Of a stretch of 64,000 bases of DNA, positions 43,760 to 52,760 are shown piece after piece. Source of the DNA: Adiantum capillus-veneris (taxonomy: Eukaryota > Streptophyta > Polypodiopsida > Polypodiales > Pteridaceae); NCBI GenBank assembly GCA_014529385.2, contig CM043946.1, forward strand, positions 19,239,077-19,303,076. The letters are read 5' to 3'. Position 1 is the stretch's first letter; the number at the start of each line of letters is the position of its first letter. The translations under genes were made by a program, and so were the position numbers. The notes under the pieces were generated by a model, which made no database searches, was not told the DNA's origin, and saw nothing but the letters and a program-made list of their open reading frames with translations.

Positions 43760-45019
43760 TTGAGAACTTTACCCTCTTACCTGGGAGAGTACGAAGCTAA
43801 GTCAGAAGTGAGAGCAATCCCATCTCAAAGACTTTCTTCTAACAAGGTGATGGATTCGCAAGGATTGATTGAGTTGTTATCCACCCCGGTGGCATGCACA
43901 ATCACGTTAGCAGAACTCTTAAGGCTAAGGCCAAACATGTGGACCACAGTAGGAAAATGCCTAAAAAAATTTGGAGTGAAAGACCCCACCTTGAAGCTAC
44001 AAGAAGGGATCAGAGAGTTGGACAGGCCTCAACTAAACACTAGGCCGGTACCATTGAATAAGGTTGGAGAATATTGCGAGGGAGAAGACGGAAACACCAC
44101 GCTACCGGTAGAATTCAAAGGAGTAGTTTCCAAGGCTATTCTTGACAGTGGAGCGGGGGTTGCTATCGCCACCAAGGAAATCTGGAAAAAATGGGGAAAA
44201 CCAGCTTTGAGGGCTACCAGAATGAAACTGCAATTGGCAGATGGGTTCATGGAGAAGCCTCTAGGACTCTTAGAAAAAGTAATTGTCACTTCGTGCGGAA
44301 TCGAGTATGAGCATACATTTGCAATAGTCGATTTTGACAAAAAGAACAATTATGAGATAATATTGGGACGACCATTCATGCGACAACTGAAGATGGTCCA
44401 AGATTGGGGTTATGACCACATATACCTTAGACATGGCGAAACGACAACTAAAATACACCTGAAAGACCATAGTTACAAAGATGTAAACCAAACACCGGTG
44501 GAAGAGTTTGATTTAGCTACAATAGCAGGATCAGAACTACCAGCATGGTTAGGGCAACCAAAAGAGCTATGGATGTGCGGAGCTTCACATTGTGGAAGCT
44601 TAAGAAAAGAGGAATGCGTCTTAGAAAGAGCAATTGAGGACAAGGAGTATATTCCGGAACCTTTCCCTGAAGATGCCTTGGAACCTCTAGAATGGGAACA
44701 CATACTAGCAACATTGGATGTCTGTACCATTACCGACAGTCCAACAACAAAATTTTGTGATAAGGATGTCTATGATGTGCTACCCTATTACATGGTAAGC
44801 GTTGTACCAGAAAAGGAGACGGTAGAACCACCAGAACAAGAAGAGTTTTACAACTCCTCTGAACAATTGGAAGTAAATGATGATGCTAAAAATGAGTGTT
44901 CAGACACCTCAAGTGAGCGTGGAAGGGAAGCCGAGAATATCAAGTTTTATGATTTTGCTAATCAACACCCTAGACGCCAAGAACGCTATAGGAGGAAACG
45001 AGCAGGAAACAAAGCGTGA
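43760..45019 (+). pseudogene. Aspartic protease 1 of the giant gypsy element
   Basis: A 419-codon open frame with a retropepsin-like domain: KAILDSGAGVAIATKEIW (active-site DSG intact, about 44140) and NYEIILGRPFMRQLKMVQDW (LG motif, about 44355). Upstream is a linker (LIELLSTPVACTITLAELL) common to this element class, before the protease. Downstream is an acidic region up to the RT. The frame ends at a TGA (possibly a decayed CGA codon) before the next frame of pol. It is open by itself, but the polyprotein around it is broken. Confidence 0.82.
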
Positions 45020-45277
45020 GAGAACCTGATGCCCAGGATAAAAGGTAAAACTCACTATTTGATGCTTGTAAAAGCAGAGGATTGTGTAAAAGATCAAATA
45101 TCAGGAAAATTCTCAAAAAATCGAATAGAACGAACACGAGAGGAAATAAAATAGGTATGAAAAGCTAAAACCGAAACAAAATCACAAAAATCTGAAAAAT
45201 CAAAAAAAGAAACAACAAAAGACCAAGAGTGGACCAAACTAGAGCGTAAACAGAAATACCAAGAACTGAAACGGTCT

Positions 45278-46240
45278 TTGAGAGAGATATGGACTACTGA
45301 AGAAGATAGTGATGGAAAAGGGGAGTCAGAAAAGGGGAACATGAACGTACCATCACGCTATCGAAAATTTACTATCCAAGACAGAAAAATCATCATGACA
45401 CCACCAGTCAGGGAGAGAACCAACCAAGAATCTTACGATGGGCCTGAAAATGCAAAAAAGATAGACCTTGCAGAACCAGGTGAAAAGCCTCAGCCGGTCT
45501 ATATAGCTAATGATTTAGAGCCTGAGGAGGAAGCACAGCTAACACAACTTCTCAAGAAGTATAAAGATGTGTTCGCTTGGTCCTATAAAGACCTCAAAGG
45601 AGTTGATCCATTGATATGCCAACATACAATTCCTTTGAAATTGGATGCAAAACCTAGCAAACAACGCCCTTATACATATAATGACACATTTGCTAAACGA
45701 ATCAAAGAAGAGATTGATAAATTGATGGAAGCGGAATTCATCTATGAGATTGAACATACAGATTGGGTGTCACCCATTGTGGTAGTTCGCAAAAAGAATG
45801 GCAAATTGCGAGTGTGTGCAAACCTCAAAAAGGTGAATGCAGCAACCATAAGGGATAATTATCCCTTGCCAATCACAGAACATGTCCTTGAGCGAGTGGC
45901 CGGGAAACGGGCTTATTCCTTTCTGGATGGGTTTTCAGGATACAACCAACTGGCAATAGTAAGGGAGGATCAACACAAAACAACATTTTCCACAGAATGG
46001 GGGATTTATGCGTATCGAGTTATGCCATTTGGCTTAACTAATGCACCAGCCACTTTCCAGAGGTTAATGACTCACGCATTCAAGGAATACCTAAGAATAT
46101 TCTTAGAAATTTACATGGATGACCTGGGTGTACACTCTCTTCTACGAGAGGAACATATTAACCATTTGCAAAAGGTCTTTGAAAAGTGTAGGACATATCG
46201 AATCTGTCTTAACCCGGAAAAGTGTGAGGAAGAATCTTAG
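45278..46240 (+). pseudogene. Reverse transcriptase of the giant gypsy element
   Basis: All core RT blocks are legible: KRIKEEIDKLMEAEFIYEIE, WVSPIVVVRKKNGKLRVCAN, YSFLDGFSGYNQLAIVREDQ, YAYRVMPFGLTNAPATFQRL and IYMDDLGVHS as the catalytic YxDD. The last part shifts frame near 46232 (GHIVSRNGITIDL continues in the +1 direction). The domain itself is free of internal stops. It would copy element RNA into DNA in a cytoplasmic particle. Confidence 0.87.
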
Positions 46241-46920
46241 GACACATTGTCTCAAGAAATGGCATAACCATAGACCTAGACAAAGTCAAAGTCATTGTAG
46301 ACCTGCCCAGGCCTACTAATGCGAAACAAGTGCAATCCTTCATGGGACACTGCGGATATTATCGAAGATTCATATACATGTATGCGGTTATCACACAACC
46401 TCTATATCGCTTGCTAGTCAATTTCGAGTGGACCGAGGAGTGTGAAACTTCATTCCAAAAGCTGAAGGAAAACCTTATATCAACACCTGTACTAAAGGCA
46501 CCAGATTGGGAAAAGATATTCCATGTGCACATTGATGCTTCAGCATATGCCATTGGAAGTATTCTAGCTCAACCTGGAGACGGAACAATGGATTTTCCGG
46601 TTTGCTATGCGAGCCAACAGTTAAACAGTGCATAAAAGAACTACACAACCACCGAGCGAGAAGGGTTAGGAATGATTTATGCTGTAAAGAAATTTCGGCA
46701 TTATTTGCTTGCAAACAAATTTGTGTTCTTCACAGATCATCAAGCTCTTTTGTACCTAGTAAATAAACCTTGCAATACAGGGAGAATCGTACGCTGGTTT
46801 ATTATATTGCTAGAGTTTGACTTCACAGTGGTGGTCAAAAAGGGTAAAACCCATCTACGAGCGGATCATCTTTCAAGGATACACAACGGGGAAGCTCCTG
46901 AAGGAGTAGATGATGACATA
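46233..46920 (+). pseudogene. RNase H of the giant gypsy element
   Basis: FMGHCGYYRRFIYMYAVITQ, then IFHVHIDASAYAIGSILAQ (first catalytic Asp). A TAA at 46633 follows, then TTEREGLGMIYAVKKFRHYL (Glu), FFTDHQALLYLVNKP (Asp) and KTHLRADHLSRIHNGE. The frame is that of gypsy tether/RNase H sequence, with one stop. Confidence 0.85.
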
Positions 46921-46944
46921 CCAGATGCTTATCTTTTCAACATT

Positions 46945-47285
46945 GAAATGCTACCCAAATGGTCTCAGGAAATTGTTAGCATTCTTTCCTTCGGAAGTAG
47001 GTTTGATCATACGGAATGTAGATCCAAACAACAAACAATTCGACAAACAAAAAACTTCCAGTTGATAGCAGGACGGCTGTATCATCTTGAATCTGACCTA
47101 ATCCTACGATTATGTATAAATCCGGAAGAATTCGAGTGCTACCTTGAAGAGGCACATGTCCAGGGTTGTGCATTTCATTGTTCAACAATGAAGACACACC
47201 AGAGACTGAAACAGTTAGGGGTTTATTGACCAACTATGTATGTGGATACACATTCTTATGTTACCAATTGTACTATATGTAGTGC
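46945..47285 (+). pseudogene. First linker + H2C2 zinc module
   Basis: LPKWSQEIVSILSFGSRF is followed by FQLIAGRLYHLESD, LRLCINPEEF and a zinc-binding module with His (EEAH, MKTH) and Cys (NCTICS) pairs. GVYWPTMYVD lies between them, with TGA at 47227 in place of the Trp codon. The second module follows directly in the same reading frame. In ordinary gypsy elements a single H2C2 domain precedes the integrase core. Confidence 0.72.
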
Positions 47286-47316
47286 CAAACGACCAGTAGA
47301 TCACGCAACTTTGTTT

Positions 47317-47665
47317 TAGGTAAACATAGCACCTGCATGGAGTCAATATATCATTGACTTCTTAACCACCAGGACGTTCCCTGAGAACATCACAAGAGCA
47401 CGGGAAAGAGCTATAGAGCTGGAAGCTCATGACTTTCAGTTAATTGGGAATCAACTCTATAAGCGGGGAAAGGAAAATCAGCTTAGAATCTGTGCAAGTG
47501 AAAGCGAATACCTGCTGATTCTAGAACATGCACATAGCGGAATAAGTGGAGGCCCTTTTTCGGGAAATAAGACGACAAAAATTGTCTTAACCGCAGGAAT
47601 TTGGTGGCCTACATTGCACATCGATGTTGAAGAGTTTGTAAAGCGTTGTGATGCATGTCAACGCA
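47317..47665 (+). pseudogene. Second linker + H2C2 zinc module
   Basis: After a TAG at 47317 the frame reads NIAPAWSQYIIDFLTTRTF, FQLIGNQLYKRGKENQLRIC, LEHAHSGISGGPFSGNKTTK, WWPTLHIDVEEFVKRCDACQ. Its order parallels the first module: WSQ-I, FQLI-LY, LR-C, E-AH, WPT, then C-C. It is directly joined to the integrase core. Confidence 0.75.
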
Positions 47666-48588
47666 CCAAGATGCCAATAAAAAGAGATGAGATGCCATTA
47701 CGGCCAATGATGGGAGCAAGAGCATTTGCAAAATGGGGCATTGATTTTGTGGGACCTATATCACCTCCTGCATATCACACCCATACCCAATATATCATTG
47801 TGGCTACGGACTATCTCACAAAATGGGTCGAAGCAAAAGCAACACAAAAAGTTGATGCACGCACCACGGCACAATTTTTGTATGAGAATGTTTTTGTACG
47901 TTACGGGTTACCAATAGAAATTGTCAGTGACCGTGGAACACATTCTATTGTTAGTGACCGTGGAACACACTTTCTCAATGAAGTCATTGAATATCTGCTA
48001 GAGGAATTCATGGTCATACATAGGAAATCAGCACCATACCATCCACAGGCCAATGGGCAAGCTGAGGCCACAAATAAAACACTATGCACGGTTCTCACTA
48101 AAATAGTGTCGGAATCAAGAACAGATTGGGATCAACAGCTACACTCAACACTATGGGCCTATAGGGTAGCTTACAAAAAATCGATAGGAACAACACCATA
48201 TAACATGGTATTTGGCCTAAATGCTATACTACCCATAGAGTTTTTAATCCCAACTCTACGAGTAGCAAAAAGCTTGGAATGGACAGGGCATGAGCTCTCT
48301 TCAAGGATTGATGATCTTGAAAAGCTAGATGAACTCCGCTTACGAGCTGTCGCTTCAATCTATGCTAAAAAGAGAAGACAAAAGGAGTTTTTTGACAAAC
48401 ATGTGCGTACCAAAGAGTTCAAAACAGGTGATTACGTACTTGTCTATACCTTGAAGCAACATGCCAAGAAACTTAAAAAGCGAGGGATGGGACCATTTGT
48501 GATTAGTGATCTATCACAAAGTGGAGCTATCAAGCTTGCTACATTAGCAGGTGAAGAATGTCAAACTGGATTAGTGGATGTCGACTGA
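47666..48588 (+). pseudogene. Integrase core and C-terminal domain
   Basis: WGIDFVGPISPPAYHTHTQY contains the first catalytic Asp. IVSDRGTH contains the second; it is duplicated in tandem by 27 bp (47920-47973). YHPQANGQAEATNKT contains the Glu. The C-terminal part (FDKHVRTKEFKTGDYVLVYT) is followed by GPFVISDLSQSGAIKLATL. A missing base near 48557 moves the true continuation (SNWISGCRLRRYHLPLTQE) into another frame, which then leads without a gap to the second protease-like domain. Confidence 0.85.
47920..47973. repeat. 27-bp duplication of the integrase catalytic motif
   Basis: Two adjacent 27-bp units each encode IVSDRGTH plus one residue (Ser or Phe). It keeps the frame but doubles the segment with the second Asp of the D,D-35-E core. 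Confidence 0.93.
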
Positions 48589-49118
48589 GGAGGTATCATC
48601 TACCACTCACACAGGAGATTCTCCAACATATTCATCAAGGAAAACAAAGAATGAAGGAAAAACAGAGAGTACGGGAGGAAGCTCAAGCCGAAGCACAAGA
48701 ACGCATTGCAAAAAGACGGCATCTGTGACAACAACAACAAAGTGGACCACCATTGAGAATCAATGCCATTCGACTGACGAAATTGGAGGAGGAAACAGTG
48801 GAGCCAATAATTGCGATCAAAGTGGGCAGCAATCAAGTTGAATCAACAGCATTGCTTGATTCAGGTGCTCAAGCAAATTTAATCTCTTACGGATTATACC
48901 AACAGCTCAAGGTCACAGATCAACTTCATCCTACTCCTCAAGTGCTGGAAAGTAGCACATCACACCCGTTGAAAACACTGGGATGGACTATATTGCATGT
49001 ACAGATACATCAATATATTTATCCACACAAATTCTATGTGGTGACAGATGAAAGCACACAACACCCAATGATGCTAGGGCAACCTTGGCAAAAAGCATAC
49101 AATGTGCAGATAGATTAA
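48567..49118 (+). pseudogene. Second aspartic-protease-like domain after integrase
   Basis: In the frame reached after the shift near 48557, a charged helix (RMKEKQRVREEAQAEAQERI) leads to LRINAIRLTKLEEETVEP. Then come VESTALLDSGAQANLISYGL (active-site DSGA), VVTDESTQHPMMLGQPWQKA (hydrophobic-LG motif) and a TAA at 49117. One TGA (48728) breaks the helix region. The domain has both hallmark retropepsin motifs at normal spacing. It is distinct from protease 1 (DSGAG...LGRPF) at 44.1 kb, so this is not simply a mislocated copy. Function unknown. Confidence 0.72.
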
Positions 49119-49943
49119 AAAGCAAAGGCGGTCAAAATTCAACATGAACATGAACAACAGGTGATAGATTTTGCTCAGCAATACCTTCATGATCAACTGC
49201 AAGCTATGCAATCACTGGAAACAAAGCCAAAAGCACAAATGCCATCAAAGAACAACAGGAAACCCGAGACCAAAAATTAGGTAAAAGCCAACCATACTAC
49301 TTACAGACAGATGAAGTCACCGGCCACAATGCAAAAATCTAGGCTAACAAGACAAGGTAAACAAGTATGGATGCGGAAGGATAGAAATGACAGGGCGAAA
49401 AAACAACAAGGCAACCACAAAATTCCAACGAAGCAGATGGTTCCACCACAAACCAAGGGCATAAAACAGATGTGGATCCCAAAGAAAATGCTTAGCAATA
49501 ACCCAAATGTCACTCACATTTGGATACCAAAGCAAAAGCCAAAGGAACTCCCTACAGTACAAGCAACAACGGACAGCAGACAATTGCATTTTAAAAAGGA
49601 AAACCGACATATGTGGATGCCGATGAAAGACAAACTAGAGGCAAACAAGAAAGTGCCAAACCATCTACAAAAATCGGCAGCAACAAAATACCAATGGAAA
49701 GCCAAGGTCATAAGGCCCATAGCCATTACATCCCAGCCAATTCTATCCTTAGAAACAGCTACGAATCCATCAACAGTGTCGGCAAAGCAATTGCCTCTTG
49801 CAAAAAAGACAAGACAATTAAACAGAGAGCAGCAGAGTTACAGCTGTTACTTGCAAAGAAAGCAGGAAACTTCGACGGCGAATGCCAATAAGCATCTTGC
49901 TTGTTCCCTTCTCTTGCACATCATTACTTTTTCCATGCATTGA
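49119..49943 (+). pseudogene. Basic tail with repeated W-x-P-K motifs
   Basis: Same frame as the second protease-like domain, with one TAG near 49278. It is rich in Lys, Gln and Asn. Five related motifs lie roughly 24-40 residues apart: KQVWMRKD, KQMWIPKK, THIWIPKQ, RHMWMPMK and KYQWKAKV. The overall composition suggests a nucleic-acid-binding or nuclear-targeting tail. No named family recognised. Confidence 0.6.
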
Positions 49944-51660
49944 CCGAGTATGCATAAAATAGGGCCACATTAATCGGCCAGGCATTAGCACAAATTTTTC
50001 AACCTATGCACGGCACATACTCCGAGGCGATACCTTGTCATTCGGGAGGACTCCGACTAGGAGGGGGGGGAGGCATTCTCAAATGCGGAACCAATAACAG
50101 AAACAACAAAAAAAAAGGGCATGATTTTCGACTATTTCAAGGGTTGACGTTTGATTGCGAATTTTTTTGGAGTAACCCAAGTATATATGCCCTTATACAG
50201 CATGAATCTACAGGTATATAGGGCCAAACGCCAAATCAAGCCCCTAGGTGTGTGTATATAAGTAGAAATAGCCATTTTTCAGGCAAAATATTGGTAAAAC
50301 AGAGAAATCCGGCCATAAAAATTGCATGTGAGTGTATATAATGTGTTGCAGTGATGTTTGTGATTTATTATGATTTTTGGGGGATTTTTTGGGTTTGATT
50401 TGCTATTTTCCTTTTAATTTTGCTAATTTTCGGTAGAAAAACTTCAAAAATACAAAAAGCAGGTGAAAAAAAGTCGTAATGAAAAACAAAAAATATGGAG
50501 ATGACCAGTGACTATAGGAGAACCTATGGTACAGTGGGGGTGCAATTATGAGACTAGAGCGGAAAGTGTGTTTTGGCCAGGTTTTGACCGAAATGCCAAA
50601 TTTCTGGTAAACAGAGCAAATGGAGTCCAAATCAAGAAATTTTTGAACCTAAACCGCATCTCGCAAGAAGATAGGAGCACATGTCAAATTTCATGAAAAG
50701 TGGTTCGGGGACCTCCATTATAAGAAATTTTCACCCCATTTTTAGCTCATTCTCACTATTGACTTTGTGTAGAGAGCTTCTGCCACCTAGAGCGGATCGA
50801 CCTTCCAGCAGCTTCTACGACGCGCACGACTACCTGACGAGCTCCAGACATGAGAGGTAGGCTCACCACCTTGAGCTTTTCGCGCATGTTTGTCATTGTG
50901 TCACGAAAACTAGCGTAGGGATCACACACAAAGCGAGTGGTAGAGACCTACAAGTAGAGACGTCGGCCTAACGGCTAACCCGAAAGCAACAAGAATTCAT
51001 CGGTAGCTTACCTTAGTCTAGGAGACCAGTCCTGGATAGCCAAAGGCAGTAGGAAACCATCGGGAAAAACCCTAATTCCCAGAAACCCGCAAGAGGCCAC
51101 CAAATGGGAAATCGGCGAAACGACGACCAAATGCTACCAAAATTCATAGGTAGGAGCATCTCGACATGCTCGACAAGTCTATATGACCCGCATGACCGAA
51201 AAGTGACCCGAAGCGGCACTAAAACCCTGAAACGGCATCAGACACACAAAGCATCAAATTGCACTTGCGGCCAAACCGCAAGTCCGTTTGCCACCAAACT
51301 TCACGAGCGGCTTTCCTAGACCATCAACAACCAAGTCCTATGGTGTTAGACCACCACAAATCATCAAAGGTATGTAAACGCAACCACGGGTGCTTCTAGA
51401 GCGACAAATTGCCAAATGGAGCTACGGTGAAGCCAAAGTCGACAAAAACCATACGGCAAGGATCCCCAAGGGATTGGGAAGCTATGGAGACCAACATCGA
51501 GAAATTTCATCGCCAAAAAGCACTCCAAAAGTCGAAAAACGGCGCGGAGACTCTGAAGTCCACACAGGGAGTTATACTCTATCCATTTGACTTTTTTTGT
51601 TGAAATTAGGCTCAAAAGGGACTTAGGGGAGCAAAGGGCAAGCACTGGGAGCACTAGCAC
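49944..51660. other. Non-coding inter-ORF region of the giant element
   Basis: No coding sequence seen. It contains a polypurine run at 50059-50073 and TATA-like GTGTATATAAG near 50252-50262. The text GTGTAGAGAGCTTCTGCC is near 50768. Short related phrases (CAAATTTCATGAAAAG, CAAGTTTCATCACATTTGG) link it to the following repeat array. Confidence 0.55.
50059..50073 (+). promoter_or_regulatory. Internal polypurine tract
   Basis: AGGAGGGGGGGGAGG resembles the tract before the 3' LTR (AGCAAGGAGGGGGGGGA at 56353-56369). It could be a central polypurine tract, or the relic of an older element end. No TG-starting LTR is evident directly after it. Confidence 0.5.
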
Positions 51661-51675
51661 TGAAAAAATCACCAG

Positions 51676-52554
51676 GAGACATCCTACGCGTAGGATGTCT
51701 CAAGGGAACTTTTTGGCACAGACACCAACATTTTTTATCATGCACATGTTCTGAATGACATTTACAAGCCATACACCAAGTTTCATCACATTTGGACCAA
51801 GTTTGACCTTATATGCATGGAAAAATGCAAAGTTACGGCATAGAGGCAATAATGGGCCAAAGACCTACCAAATCTTGTCAAAATCTCATGAAACTTGCAC
51901 AACACATTCACCAACACATCAGCAAACAATCTGTGTGGTCAGGGAGAAAACATGATGAAATAGACATCCTACGCGTAGGATGTCTAATTGACCTTTTTGG
52001 CATGCAAGGGATGTTTTATCATTCCAGATCCAATTACCTCATCATCAAGAGCCCATATGTCAAGTTTGAAGCCATTCTAATCACTTTTGACCCCCAACAC
52101 CTTCAAGATACACTTTTTGAGCCCAAAAACACCTCACAGAGCCTTACAAGCATCAAATCTTGTCCAAATTCAAATCCAAGAACATGGCCATGTTCAATAG
52201 GCCAAGGAAAACCCACAGAACAAGTTTCATGTCATTCTGATGAAAAAGACATCCTACGCGTAGGATGTCTCCAGCATAAATTTAGCCTTCTGTGCAAAGA
52301 ATGACATCATGGGAGCCAAAACCAAGGTGCAATGAGCACATATACCAATTTTCAACCCATTTGCACATCAATTGCTACCTATGATGGACATTCTACCCAA
52401 ATTGTGACCTAAAGCCTGAATCAGCCCAAAAATCAACTTTTTGATATCCAAATTTAAATCCAAGCCTATAGCCATGTTCCATGAGCCTTACACTACCTGC
52501 ATGTCAAATATGAACCAATTCTGATGAAAAAGACATCCTACGCGTAGGATGTTT
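51676..52554. repeat. 285-bp tandem monomers with a conserved palindrome
   Basis: A palindrome formed by AGACATCCTACG and its exact reverse complement occurs at 51677-51700, 51962-51985, 52247-52270 and 52531-52554 (last copy with one T for C). Spacings are 285, 285 and 284 bp. The sequence between palindromes is only weakly similar (TTTTTGGC, TCAAGTTTCAT, CTGATGAAAAAG phrases). Flanking pairs differ but remain complementary in the first two copies (G-C, then T-A). The centre is ACGCGT. Confidence 0.92.
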
Positions 52555-52760
52555 AGATGGAATTTTTTGGCCAGATTTGCACTGTGAGCACATGCACAAC
52601 TTCACAAGTTCCTTTTAGGCTGTAATTTCAATTTTCAAGTCATTTGGATAAGTAAAACTCAGTTTCGCAGCTAATATGAAAAAAACGCTAACTTTGGATT
52701 ACTGAGTGCAACAGGATCTATGGCAGCCTCGAAGTCACCGTACCGGCAAAGAAGAAAAGA

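Noticed and set aside
48578-48841. Separate Ser/Thr-rich small protein after integrase
   Set aside because: It overlaps, in another frame, the charged helix that links the integrase C-terminus to the second protease-like domain.
51676-52554. CRISPR array (regular repeats at constant spacing)
   Set aside because: Repeats are 24-bp palindromes spaced 285 bp apart in a plant retroelement; spacers are diverged tandem monomers, not unique short spacers, and no cas genes exist here.
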